The notes under the pieces were generated by a model that was given only the letters and a program-made list of their open reading frames with translations, was not told the origin of the DNA and did not search any database. Shown in pieces: positions 12,462 to 27,400 of a stretch of DNA of 64,000 bases; position 1 is the first letter of the stretch, and the number at the start of each line of letters is the position of its first letter. This DNA comes from Neelides folsomi (Eukaryota > Arthropoda > Collembola > Neelipleona > Neelidae). The stretch is from contig JAQGBZ010000244.1 in NCBI GenBank assembly GCA_034687125.1, positions 32,706 to 96,705 of the forward strand. Direction: 5' to 3'. Both the position numbers and the translations under genes were made by a program.

Positions 12462-15400
12462 CTGAACAAATACCCCATTTACTATTTATACTACCAGTAT
12501 AATATATAATATCTTACAGCCACAATAACTAAATAAACAGAATACAAACTAATAAAATATAATTAATGATGTATATTATATACAGGTATGTACTATATCT
12601 AGGATATATATCTTCTGTTAGACTAAATAATGCGAATAAAACATTTTATATGTATACTTTTCATTATTTATTAATATAAATAAAAACAGCACATTACGAG
12701 AAAGAAAGAGAAATAGAGCATAAATATCATTTGCATATAAAGATAAGAGAGAACCAATAAAATAGTTTTTTCATCTATCACGCATGGAAAATTGCGTAAA
12801 GGAATTTCATATTATTCATAATGATTGAAAACTTTCTTCATTTGTGTCCACGCCTTTTCTCATTACCTATGTATAGATAAGTCATTAGGGAAGTTTATAA
12901 CTGTGAGGGGAATGTTTGAATTCGATAAGGAAGGAAATTCTGTTTAATTTCCTCATTCCTAATGAGGACTTTATGTTAATTTTCCATTACTTTCCATATT
13001 TTCTAGTCCAAATATGAAAAGAAGCCTTTTCAATTCCTTTCTCCTTTCAAAAACTTTTTCTCTCAAGTTTGGAAAAATATTCAAGAACTGATTTCAACAT
13101 TTATAAAGTTTGGGGCTTTTTTTCATAAATCCATATTGGCATGTTTCTATTCATAAAATTCATAAATATCCACTTAGGCATTTGCTATGTAAAATAATTC
13201 GAATGGATTGAACAATAAATTAATTTGTTTGTAAATACTCATGAAATGACGTAAATTGAATTGATAAATATTTTCATGAATTATGGATGAGAACTACTTA
13301 CTGCTTACCTATACATATCTGACATGCATATCTAGATAATATACTACATATCATTTCGTACATACATACCTAGGATATATGAATGCATTCATACTTCATA
13401 TACGCTGATACAAATACCTATTTACAAAACATAACTCAATATTTATTTTTATTCATTATTTAATCTACCTATTATATTCGTAATGTTGTCAAATTAGTGG
13501 AAATAATATAACAATAAATTTAATTTATAATTTCATATTTTATCCATTTCCCTAATACTTATATTTGTATTTCTTACTCTTGTTCTATGGACAATTAATG
13601 GGTTTTGTTCAAGCAATAAAAAGTAAAGATAAGTTTATATCTTAATGCAGGTAATAGAGTTATAAGTGTGTGGGATATATAATTTAACTAGGAAGTTTAG
13701 TGTTTTGTGGATGAGCGTGTGAAGGCACGTGTAGAATAATTCTCCCATAAGTATTTGTATTTTGAAATTGAAGCGTCGCGGGTACGTGCAGGGTATAAGA
13801 AGTACACCAAATCCCGGAATTTCCCCTCCAAATTCCCGGAGAATAAAAGGGAGAGAGGAAATCCATTGAACTCTTGAATGACTCAACTGCTTGGAGATCT
13901 CAAGTTGAAGTTATGCAGAAGCTAAGAATATCCCCCGGCCGCCCTGCCAATTCCCGTTAGACTCCAAGGTAACGTCCAAATTACCAGGCGGCTCCAAACA
14001 GAGGAATTTCACAATTAAATAACTATTATTTTTTATTAACTCCCCGTATTTAAATACAATGAAAATACCCACAAAACACTCCAGACCTAATCTTACTGCA
14101 TGGTTAAACTACTCAAATGCTAATTCAGCCCATTCATACAAAAACTAACTATTTAATTAAATGTTAATTTAAACATTATTATTTCAATGTTTTTGTAACG
14201 AATTAATGTTTTTATAACGAAATTGCAATTAAAATATATAATGAGCATATTTTAAATGGCGGTAAATTTGAAAATTGACCAATAAATACATACAATCTGT
14301 ATTTATCCTTTCATTCTTATATTCGCTTCATTTAAAATACAAACAAGTATACCTATTGTTATACTATTATTTTATACAAAGTACAGATAGTAGACTTATT
14401 TGTATGTACTAATACCTATATTAATGTAATGTACCATACAAAGATAAGCTTACCATACCTATAAATATTATACATATTGAGTTTACCAAAAATCCTTTCT
14501 TTCATCTTACTTCTTGCATAAATTTTTTCTTAGAAAGTCACGGTTGGGTAATTTTAAAGATCAGATGATCATTCGACCCTTTTCTCATTTTATTAAGAAC
14601 CTCTAGGGGAAAAAATTCAAATTTTTTCCTCCGAATTCAAAACCCCTAAAAACATAAAACGATCTTTGATCAAAATGCAACACATTTAAAGTTTTATATT
14701 ATAACATTATTTGGTGAATTTGAATAATGCTTATATTTGAGAATTTTAGAAAATGGGAAATATTGCAAAACAAGTTAAATCCACTTAACGGTTATATAAT
14801 TAAAGAGACAAATGAGGCGGGAAAGTGTGAAATAATACATGGCTCCAGTTGAATGGATCCATTTAATAAAATGATTAATAGTTCCTTTCTCCATACGTCC
14901 CTTGTAGTACAAATCGGGGAGTGAATATTCATTGCGTGTAGCCATGAGGTTGCCCAGAGATTTCCCCAATGTGTTGGGAAAATTCATCAATCTTTCGCCC
15001 TTTGAATTCGCACTGCCATAAATTACATTGGCGGGCGACCCGTTGCATGGCCGGGATTTTTAAATTCCGAGTTTAAAAGTTTCCTAAGATGGGAAATAAC
15101 AGCAGCGGACAATTATTAATTAAAGGGTATTAGGTATGGGAGGTTTATTGGGTGGGGTGGAGATGGGAGTTGATGGATAGCGCATGGTGTGGTCGGTGAA
15201 GGCCTCCATCGGCTTCCACTTCCACCGCTCCATTCCCAAACCAACCACGGGAAGAAAAACGGAGTTGACGACGCTCCGGCACAAATACAAAGAAATCCGA
15301 GAAGACTTTGAACAAGTGTCAACCCATATATCCCTTTTCCCCATTTTCGTTTACAATTATTCTAAACTTTCCCGCGGATTCCAAACCCTTAATAAAACAC

Positions 15401-18400
15401 AATCAGAACATATAATACATACAAAGATGCTAATTTAGCATTGTTAATAAAGTTAACAAGGGTATACAATTATATAAGTATTTATAAGTGCTGAATTGAT
15501 AATATTATTAGAGTTTTTGAAAACAGAATAAAGTGTAATAATAAAATTATAGTTAGTGAAAGAGTAAAAGTTTAATGTTTTGAGAATGTTCTGCTTTATT
15601 GTAAAAACGCTGGAATAAACCAAGTGGAATAAACCGAGATGAAATCGGAGTGGACAAGTTCTCCGGTTTCCCTACATTGTAATTAATCAAGATTTCAAGA
15701 TCCAACAAAAAGTTTATTTGTTAACAAATTGGAGAAGTTTATTTGTATTTTAAGGACTTTGAAAGATTTGGAGGATTTGAGGATTTTAAGAGAAAAAAGA
15801 TAAAAAATGCATCTTGTTTGAAATTCTTATAAAGTCGAAAAAGCTGTGACTTTTCAAGATTTTCAAATGATGACTTGAAAAAGACGAAACTTCCCACTCT
15901 GCACGTACATTCCGAATAAAGTACTTTTAGTAGTGAAAATCAATAAATAAAGTGAATCCAGAAGTTGCAGGTTGAAAAAATAAAAGTTTGAAAAGGTAAG
16001 AACAATTTTCATTTCATTTCAATAAATAAATACTTAACTTTTTATAAATCATTTTAAAGTAATCTTGACCAGAAATTTGTAAAAAATATTTACAAAATTC
16101 CTATAAATATACATATGAATAATAGCAAATACATTTAGTCTGCTGTAAGTACATAGCATTAGTACAAGCTGTTTAAAAAATCAAAGTTGATTTAAAATAT
16201 AAATATGTAAATGTAAAAATTAATCTGAAATTAATCCAAATTGAATTGTACGAACGGAATAATTTATGGGTTTTTGTATGAGATTTAAATTAAATGCTTT
16301 CCGGTCCGTGAATGTTTAGCGATAAGGAGAGATTTACATGGAAGAAAAGGAAGAAAGAAAGCACCGTTGTTTTTTCCCTCTTGGGATGAGAATGGGAGTT
16401 TTTCATTACTGACAGTCTGACGGGCCAAGGGAGAAGGAGGAAATTTGAAAGTTGGCCCTGTAGAAGGAAATTTCCTTGTTTTTGGAGAGAAATGGGCGGA
16501 GGTTCCCTGAAGGACTCCTCAACCTGTCCGTCCCTCACACAACTTTCAAAATACCCGTCACTCCCACAATCGCATAAACAACTCCCGGACAAAATGGACT
16601 TCGATTTACAGGTCAAAATCCTTATCCACCCAATTTAGCACTCAATAAATAATCGGATAATTTGACAACCAAATGGCCACCGTCAGTTCATATTCAATTA
16701 TTCCCACCATTTATTTTTCTGAATTGATTTTAAATTCATCGTTTAAACCAATTTCGTGCCGAAAATCTCAATTCATTAAATTATGAAGAATTTAACTGTA
16801 AATGTAATTCAACAATCTAAAGTAATCTAATAATTTTGTAGAATTTAAACAAATTGTATAATGTTAGTAGATATTTAAAGATTTAAGTTTTATTATGTTA
16901 AATGTTTAAGTAATATTCAATTAAAACAAGTTTCAATTTCATTATTCTAAATTAATTGAAAAGCTCTGAATAGAAGGTGAAAGGATTCTTAAGAACGTCA
17001 ATTGCCATTAAAATAATTAAAATTACATAAATGGTTCAATGGAGATTATATGTTCGTTAATTAAAATTTAATTCAATTAATCTTCTCGGCCATTCCTCAA
17101 TTGATACAATTTGATTGAATTCAACGCCATTCCTCTATTGGGAGATTTCTCCCAATTGACGTAAGAATTCTCGATCGACTCCCAACGGCTTTTATTCCAT
17201 TTAGGAATCCAGAGCTGTGTGCATAGAGAAATTATGCACGTTTATGAGGAGTTAATGTTATTAAATGGAGAATTTTAGAACGAGTCACTTCAACTTCTCT
17301 CCACCACAATATTATAATTTATATGATTGATTTATATAAAAGCATTAGTAATACATACATAAGTTGTATATCCATTTTACAATTTCATTTCTAGTTACAA
17401 CACGATGATAAGTATGGAAGTTTCAAGTATGTTATTTGTGAGTTGGTTGTGTATTAAACCTTTCACAGCCCCTTTGATATCTTTGTAAGACCTTTGCCCT
17501 TCTCAAAATTTGTATTTATGGGATTTGACGCATCTTTCCCACTCAATATTTCAAAAGATTTCCAAATATTCAAATTCGGCATACGCATCCAAATACTCAT
17601 AATATATTCAAGGATATGAAACGTATGTATAAGTCACATATTTAATGTTAGAAAGGAAATTGGAAAAAGAAGGTGTAGCAAATAGGAATATGAAAAAAGT
17701 GGAGTTATATTTAAAAAGTTTATTTTATGGTCATGGAAGAGATGTTGTTTTATAGGTCGTCTTATTTCACCCACCCTCCATTCATTTTAAATATAAAGGG
17801 AGCGTAAATCCCGGGTTTGGCCATTTGAGGGGCTTGAGGAAGAGAAAGTGACAGAGTTCATTGGGGCCGTCTTGTAACTTACATTTTTATTCCCCCATTA
17901 TGTGGAGGCAAAGAGGGGCAGAGATTCCTTTTTAATGGCAAAAGGCCCTCGTATGTCACCCCATTCACGAACTACTTTTGATCCTGTGAATTGTGGAGGT
18001 GAAACGAGGACACATTGAACACAATACTCCACTATACAATATTCATATATATCGTCCCATTATACATACATTCTTTTACCTTCCATTTTATTTCTCCTTC
18101 CAACGACCCATGTATGTATAAATATAATTTGTTACCTACTTTAACCCTACACATATAAATAAAGAGACTATATCCTGCCATAAAACGTCTTTTATAACTA
18201 CAAGAGACCTGACGCTGATTCTATCCGTAAGGAGCTCTATTCTGCTAAAATGCGCTGTTTCTCGATACAAGTGGTTATATTCGGACAAAGGTGCTATATC
18301 TTGCCTTGTTATATCTTGAGGCTAAGATAAGCTATAACCTGCCAGACGTTATATCCTGCGATGGTATAAGTTTATAAGGTGAAAGGTTTTTCTTCTTGAA

Positions 18401-21400
18401 CAGCGGAATGTAAAGAATGTAGAAAGAAGTTTAGAAAGTAGTGGAACTTTTGGTGGCTGGAGACGCGTCGATGTGAGACAACCTTTTCACTTGTAACCTT
18501 CACTCACTCAGGGAAAAGAGGAAAAAATTCGTTCAATCCCCCCACAACACATAAAATGGATTTGGGGTAATGGGATGGTTAGACAAATCTATTCTTAAAG
18601 GATTTCTCTCCTCTTCCTCCTCGTAAACAAGGAAAGGAGAATTTTCTATTAAACCTCCATTTTCACTCTGGTGGAAAATAAAAGGAATTTTTAAGAGCGT
18701 GAAAACTCCTTTTACGACTCCAAATGGGCCAATTAAATTAAAAAACTTTTATTCCCTGTGGCGCCAAAGTTCAAACAATATAAAATAAATAAAAGCGACT
18801 TGCACAGGATTTAGTTTCACAATTTCAAACTTTATCATTTGAAAATTAAATTCGAGAAATAAAATTACTAAAAAAATAAAATGGAACGTTTTTTAAATAC
18901 AAAGTGGAACAAAGGTATAAGGAGGGAACTTTTAAATCATGCTCCAAGAGCTGGGCGGAATTTCCTATTGGATCTTCCTTATAAATATAAAAGATGAAAA
19001 GGGCGTTTCGGAGCTTAACGGCGTTTTTGAATTCCTCCTCATCTTCCGCCTTGTAAATGAAATTTGAATAGAGACGTTGGAGGTATTTGATAAAAATTCG
19101 AACATCCCTACCATACATTTTCCCTGGGAAAGTTTATAGGATTGACAGAGGGAGGGAAAGTTGAAAGATTCAAGAAGGTCGTTGGATCAATTCTTTCAAA
19201 GGTCTTTTTTTTATTAAAAGCGTTTTGAAGGGACGGATGTTCACCAGAGGCGTCCGTCCTGCTAATATCAATTCCCCCATCTAATAATCTGAGTGGACAA
19301 CCATATGCAATCCAATTTCATTTTTTATTATTTTATTTGCTTTCAAAAACCCATCAAATCTATAATTTTCATCGTCTTTTTTCTTATACTTATTTCCAAT
19401 ATTTTTAGGACTAAAATTTGCTAAGAATATTATTAGTCTCTAATACACTTAATATGCTCTAGAATATGTAATACAACGAAAATATAGCATAAAACATAGT
19501 ACATATTCTTAAGTACATTATTTTCAGGTTTACATATGCTATTATAAATACTACTACAGAGTTAAAGTATAAACTATGTAAAAATAAGTATGATAGATGA
19601 TAAGATGATAGAAATATGTGAATTATATGTAGAGACATAAAGTGTCAAATGCCATCCTAAATGTCTGTATGCGAAGATAATAAACGGTGAGAAAAAGACA
19701 ATGAGAAATGAAGAGAACGTTATATAAAGAAAAATGACAAATATTCGGGCCAACTCTGGGCGAAAAATCCTTCGCGCACTCCCATACCCTTCACTTATTC
19801 ACACATAAATGTCTTACAATTTTGATTATCCCGATTGATTTTCCCGCATGTGGACAAAATCCCCTCATATATTAAAATATAATTCCACTACCAATATGTT
19901 CCTAACAAAGTCCCACCAACACTGTTAAGTCGTCCAAGGACTCTTATAAGAAATCAAACAGCATTAGGTAACGGAAAAAGTAATATTTTACCTCAAATGT
20001 GTCCATAGACTTTCCCATCTTAATTCTTTATCTATTGATGTTATTTATCACACCTTCATTTCCAAAATTGAATTTTCCCAGTCTTTATATAATCTACTAG
20101 AAAATAGACTATATAGCGTACCATATGCAATAATGTTATGTTAATATGGCTATTGACTACCATATATAAACTAAAATACTACTAAATATATGGTACACTT
20201 ATAATATACAATTGAAGTACAATGATATTAAAGGTGCAGATATTTGGTTAAATAAAGTCACGCAGCATTTAGGAATGGACTTGGCATATTTCTAAATACT
20301 TCATGTATGGTTAAATTGTTATCTATGCAAGTAATGTGAAAGCGGTAATTTTTGAAATATTGAAACGTCTCTGACTTATCTCATTTTGTGTTTATAACTC
20401 TTCTAAAGAATTTAATAGTTAATTATATTTCTGAAGGATCCCTTGACTTGAGCCGCTTATCTCATCCCCCCATTTTCTCCCATTGCGGAAGGGAAAAGTG
20501 AGTGAAAGTAGGGAAAATCGTGTTTGATTGATGGAATTTATTTATGAATCCCTTGCGTGTTTCTCAGCCCACATTCCTCACACACAACACACGTCCCACA
20601 CACTCAATCCCAAACTACACTCACAGGGACTCGGAAAAGACATTCTTTATCTCTTGTACATTATTATCAAACTTATGTTAACACAAGTGACTATATCGAG
20701 CCCGTATGACCAAGAGACTATAGTCTGCGCAAATAGCTTTTTGAAGAGACTACATGTTGCCCTATCTTCGATCTTGACATCATCATTAGAATTTCTATTC
20801 CTTTTTTCTCCAATCCATATTATATTTACAAATGAGAGATAAGAGGGAAATAAAAGGCAAACGAATCGAATAAGCTGGAGGTGGGGAAATAATTCGTATA
20901 TTTATTTATTAAGTGCCGGAAAATGAAAATAAAAATAATTCCCAGACATCTTTTTATGCCCTTTTTATGACGCAGTTTCATCGTTGGGTTAATTGAGAAA
21001 ATTATGACTCATATTCAATTAATGAGATGGTGAAAGAGACAAACAACGTATTTGCATTCCACCAAGGCCGTAAAATGAAATTCCTTCACGTTTCACCGCC
21101 GTCATTTCTCATCCCCTATTTATGATTATCTTTTATATGCCCATCTGGCTCTATAAATTACATCAATATTAACGTTGTGCACAACTTCAGATTCAGGAGA
21201 TAAAGAGAATAAAATGCTTTTAATCTTTAATGGACAAAGGTGAATCTGACTTTGAAAGTTTATTCATCTCTGGATGATACAATTTAGTATTTCGCTGGTC
21301 TAAATATAGCGATTTTATATATACAACAAACAGATATATCCGGCGATTTTATGTGCACCAACTATAAACTACGATTTAATATTTACAACTAAATACGAGT

Positions 21401-24400
21401 ACTAAAACCTTGTCATTTATGTACGATTTATAGATTCTGCAGTTTATTACAGATGTATTTATTTAAGTGCAATGTCTAAATACTGGGATTTAATATTTAT
21501 AGTATCTAAATTGTAGTATTTAAGGTGAAGGATTTCCCTTAAGACTCATAGGGAGAGATATGATAATGTCGTAATTATGGTTCATAAAATTTAATGTTTT
21601 GAGGAGCGTAAAATGAAGTATTTGGTTTGGGTTTGAGGGGTTTATCTCCTTCTCGGGATTTATTTTCTCCATTTAATATTCCTCTGAATTGTTTATCTCT
21701 CTTTTACTAAAGGGGGCTTGGGGTTTATATAGCATTGTAATTAATTATAAAAATATTTCTCCGGCCCAGGGAATGGAATCTTAATTATCTCTGTGAGTGA
21801 AATGGGGAAATCTCCCACAACTTTCTCTTTCTCTCAATTCCCTGCTGGGAATCCGCCAGTCACGTCAAGGAACAAATTCCCCCTTTAATCCGCCTCTGTA
21901 TTTGGAAGAAATAATTGAAAAGGGCTTATCCGTTATCTAACTTTTATCTTTATACAATGGACTAATGTAGAAAAATTTGCATTATTTACTATTACGTATA
22001 AACCTATACTATTACGTATACTATTACGTATAAACCTAAACATATACCATATAATTTCATTCTAATTATAAATGTAAGTCCAATCTAAGGATATACAGAA
22101 TATACACATAACTACGTAAATATTATTAATCTAAAAGGAGAAAATCTTGGTTTATAAAAAAACTTTACATGGAATGAAACCCGGATTGTGAATTTTTAAA
22201 AAATAATTTAATTAGAGGTTTTTGTCTGTGCATGGGCCCGTATTATTAAAAAATAGTTTTTAGAATTAATTTATTCTTCAATACGGGCGGAATTTAACTC
22301 AAAGGTTTGGTCCACATTTACCTTGATGAATGGGATTTTAATTAAGAGGTAATTACACTCCTGATGACCCAATTCATTAAAAGTTAAAAGAAATGTCTCA
22401 GAATTAATTTGACTCTTCAAGTTACGATCTTTCTTTGCTTATATCTTAATGAATTGTCCTATTCTTTTAATATATAACTTCCCAATGAACCAATTTCAAC
22501 ATTTCAAGAATAAATTGCTTTGAACAGATTGAACTTACGTTTGCCTTTGCTCTTTGCTTGTGTACTATTATAATAAATTTGCTTTATTGAATACAAATAA
22601 AATCATAGATCTGATATTAACTATAAAATTAATACTGATTTAACATAGTAGAGTATTATCTGCATAATCGAAATAATAAAGGGCAAATGTGTATCATGTA
22701 GAATAAGGGCCGACCAGTTTGGCTTTGAGGGAGAGATAGTGTTCACGAGTTGCCTTGTTAAGCAGATTTTGATTCTGAGATTGCCTGGATGGGTGAACGG
22801 GGTGGCCCGTTACACCCATCAGGAAGAGCCGGGGTTCGAAGTTGGCGGTGAGGGGTTCACCTTGGTGAAAGGACCAGAGCTCACCTAGAGGTCAAGCCGG
22901 GTCGGCCAGTGGCCCCTACCAGGTCAGTTGAGGACTAAATGCAAAAGGTCTTCCCATTTCTCTCCCTCGGAGCACATAGGTAGCGGCCGCGACCATTGCA
23001 CACGGTCATAATTAAGTATCCCCCATGGAAGCATACAAATTAGTCTAATACCAATAGCGTATACAACACGGGGGTAAATTTCTCTCCACTGGAAACACAC
23101 ATATTAATCTAATGTTGATAATGTGTGCCATACGGAGTAAAGAAATGCTTGTAAATAGGCTGAGACAGATTGCAATGGGCCTCTAGGCCTACGCGGCTGT
23201 GATGGTAACATCACAATCTCCCAATATACATACAATGCAATTAATTGAATATGCATTAAATTTTGAATTCTCCTTGAAACTATTTTTTAATTAATTTTTT
23301 GTAGGTAAGCATAAAAGCTGACAGTTTTAATTTTGATCTCGAGATGAATCTTTAAGGGCATAATTCATTTAACAAGATGAAAGAAGAACAAATTAAATTT
23401 GAAGGGGATGCATTAGAAAACATAAGCTCATAATTCTCCTTAATAACCATTTTCAACTTTGATAACGTGAAATTAAATAGGATTTATCAAAATTTGAGCA
23501 TAAATATATTTCATGCTAAGAATTAATACTAAATTACCGATACAAATACTCAGCTAATACACGAACGCTAACGCTCATTAATATTACCTTTTCCATAGTA
23601 AAAAAACATTATTATTATAACATAATGTTGATTTTAAATATGACTTATAAAATGAAAATATTATTTTATCCATTGCCAATTTCATGCGTATGAATCGAAT
23701 TGCGTAGGGGCCTCGAAATTGAAATTGAGTTAAATAATGGGAAATTGAATGAACGAATGAATCATACGCACGCTGCTCATTCACATGCCATTGTAATTAA
23801 ATTGAACTTGGATATTGTTCAAAGTTATAGGAAAATATTATAATTATCTAAATTATGAGTTTTATGTTTTCCTTTCATGTCATGATGACTTCCATTTAAA
23901 TATTTAAACAACATGGTTGTAAAAATTAATTTTTTTACTATTGCATAACATATTTTAATTCATTTTGATAAAATTCAAAATGGAAGCAATAACAGTTGGA
24001 TAAGAGAGTAGTAAATGTAAATATTGTTTGTATCATATTAAAAATTAAACATTGGAGTATATTCCTATACAGGAAGAGTTTCTTCTGTTACTCCTATTTT
24101 TTACGGTGATATTTACAATATTTTACGATTTCAAATATTGAATAAAAAGTTGAAAGAATTTTGTTTGTAAAGAAGGTAAAGAGTATAAAATAAAATCGAG
24201 GGTTGAATTTGAGGTGAATCAATAGAGATATGAAGGTGAAAGGACATTGATGGTCGTCAATCGGCTTTTCCATTCCTCCCCTGCAATTAGAGAGATGTCT
24301 CGATGGGCAGAGTAAATAGAAATAAGAAGCTTTGGAAATTCCTTTATGAATACTTAAGTAATACGTAGTTAGACATACAACCTAACATACTTATTTTATA

Positions 24401-27400
24401 TAGCCTATAACCACCCTATTGATTCACATTGGTAAATCGTTAAGACCCCTAGCAGCTTTCCATTGACTTAATGAATTCTTAAATCCTTTCGAACCTTTAA
24501 ACTCCAAATACTGTTATTACAAATATATTGGAATATAAACTTTAAGCACTATTATTTTTTTAAAATACTCTATAGTTTACTATCTATTAAAGTCGATTCA
24601 CAAAATCTTTACCCGTGAGTTTGAACAAACCGCCAAGTTATTTCCAGAAATACGAATTTAGTTAATTGTTACTATTGATTGTAGTATAACATATTTAATT
24701 AGATTTAAAGCATATTTATATTTAATTAGATTTAAAGCACATTTATATTTATTTCATTTGTAAAACAAATAAGGATCATATCATTTCTTTATTATAATAT
24801 GTTAATTTACCTGTTTACTTTTTATCTGTTAGATATAAAAAATAAATAACTTCAATATTAAAGTAAATTATAGAATTGTCAATTCGAGTTAAGAAATTCT
24901 TCTGTAATTTTGAGACCGTTCCAATTTAAAAAAACATGTTTTTTAAACCCAAATAAGGGATTTAATTTTAAAAATTATAATTTTTTTCACGTGTTTTCAA
25001 AAAATAAAAAAAATGTCAAGCTATGATAAATATTTAAAAAACGAGAAATATTGTATTTTGTTTTTATATTGAAAAGGCTTAAGCTTCCTTTGCTTGTATG
25101 GGTTCAAAATTGTGAATCCGATCATTGAGAAAGAAGGATGGGCATTATCCATACAAAAAGTTGATCTTTAGTGTCCTACGCCATTTGGCGTATCTCCCCA
25201 GTTGTTTCATAATGCTCGAGAGGGTCTTTCTCTATAACCAATTCCAATAACGTCTCAAGTTAGTAAAGAATATATAGAGAGAAGTTCCGGGGAAAATTTA
25301 TCAATTTTCTCCAGGATCACGTTCTCCCGGCAGAGGAAATTGGAGATGATACGAGAAAGGAAATTCCGAATAAATGAAATTTGTTCCATCATGCAAAAAT
25401 CAAAAGTCCACATATAAAATCATAAAATTTGCACGTTCGCTCTAATTTTTATAATTTTAAACCCAACCTTCCCCAACCTCATGAATAACTCAAATTAATC
25501 CAAATTCGTGAATGGATGTCTTATGAAGGTTGGACGAACTTTTAAGATTTTAAATTTCCAGGCGGTTGCCAATTTTACAAGATGGGATAATGAAAAAATG
25601 AGGTTTTTATGTTAATATAATGATTTTTATACGAGGTTTGGAAAAAAGGATTATGTCGTTGTAAGTCGAGATGTGGGAAATGGTGGAGCAGCATATTGGT
25701 GAACATGAGTTCCCAACAACCCAGAAAATTCGAAAAGTTCAAATGGGTGAGAAATGGGAATTTTATACGGAACTTTCAGCTTCATACAAAACAAAACTCA
25801 TCGATTTTCTCCATCATTCCTTAAAACCCTCAACGGCCGACTTCTAAACCCCCGCCAAACAACACAACAACAACTCAATTACAATAATATATTAACATCA
25901 TTAAACTCCTTCAGAACAAATTTTATATTATACCAAAATTGAAAAAAAACTCACATAATACATAATATACACTTAATGTTAGATAATATATCAAATTACT
26001 ATAAGATCATATTTCAAATATAAGATTTTTAATATTTTGTTATAAAAAATAAAAAGGAACTTTTGTATCAAAATAGCTTGAGTTTTTGAATATTAAGGGT
26101 TAAATGAATTTTCTTCAATTTATCGCTCCTTTTCATTTTGAGAAGACCAAATTTTGCATTTTTTTTTGAAGGATTTTAGAAGTTGACAAATGAGATTTTG
26201 TATATAAAATGAAACGTCGGCTGATGATATGAGGGATTGGGAGAAAGGAAATAACTCCTCGACCAGTTGGGATGAAAGGACCAGAAAATTCGGAATCTTT
26301 CTTCCGGGAAGAACCCGGAAAAAAGTTGGATAAAGTACAGAGAATTGTGGGGAGATTTGTATTACACTTGAGAGCATTTCCCACCACTCCCCTCACTCGG
26401 AAATTCCTCCAAGAGAACATAATACTATATCCTGCGCACTTTAACTCATACTTACTCCTAAATGCCATTTATAACTATATTAAATACAAATGTATATATC
26501 GAGTAAACATTCTCAAATAATAGAATACACATATCAAATACACTAAATTCCATCTAAAGAAAATACTGATATATTTATTTACTGTAACTTATACAGTTAA
26601 TATAAACAGAGAGATTTAGCAAATATTTAAAAAAAATATATTCTTATATCTCTAGTACATCAGTAGGTTTATAAAAATAAATATATATTTATATGGCACA
26701 TAAATATGGATTTAAGTATTAAATATTATATTGAACAATAGTTTTAATGTTGTTAAATTTCTTGGATATAAGATTACATCATTTTCTATCAAGGGAGGCG
26801 AAAGTGGTTTTGTTCCTAAAAGTGAGTAATAATAACACGATTAGTTGGTCTGGAGGAGAACCGAACATTTGGACTTATTTGGTCATAAATACTGTTCAAT
26901 CCGCAGCATTTAGCCCTCCGTTGAGCAAGGCCGGGAGGATGGGATTAAATAACACAAAGGGAGATAGACGTCAACTTATACTTTCTCTCCTATAATGACA
27001 ATGACCATAAGGTTCCCTTTACTTCCAATGAGCCAGGGATCTTTTTACACAAGGTGATCCAATTTCACGTCCCTTTAATCTTTTCCTTCTTTACTTATAC
27101 AATTTATCCCTCTTGTGTATACGGACATTTAAACCTATCGCTTTCTCTTCTCTGCTTTCATATAATCTCACAATGTTTGTACATTGCACATTACATTGTT
27201 CTGATATCTCCTGATATGAATTTGGTTGTGTATAAAGAATAATGATGAATATAAGCATATGGTCGTATCTTTTTATTATAGATTTTAGATTATAGATTAC
27301 ATTTTCCCTTTGTTCAATGGATCCATTATATGCATTTACAAGTGAAAATATATATCCTTTGAAGATTTTGAAAATGTGTTGTAGTATTATTTAACTAATA

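Noticed and set aside
15116-15438. Overlapping frames on both strands at 15.1-15.4 kb
   Set aside because: They coincide with a G-to-C island; three frames are open at once, as compositional bias would produce, and none has motifs.
16290-16616. 108-codon minus-strand frame rich in Cys and Ser
   Set aside because: It lies in an island, with no signal peptide, no conserved Cys spacing and no exon partner.
18846-19118. 90-codon minus-strand frame with an acidic stretch ([13 protein letters not shown])
   Set aside because: It looks superficially protein-like, but no splice partner, start context or family was found, and frames of this length are common by chance in this window.
22825-22845. GGGGTTCGAAGTT as a tRNA B box
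   Set aside because: No tRNA cloverleaf or A box at the right distance; the 5S-like spacing upstream explains the element better.
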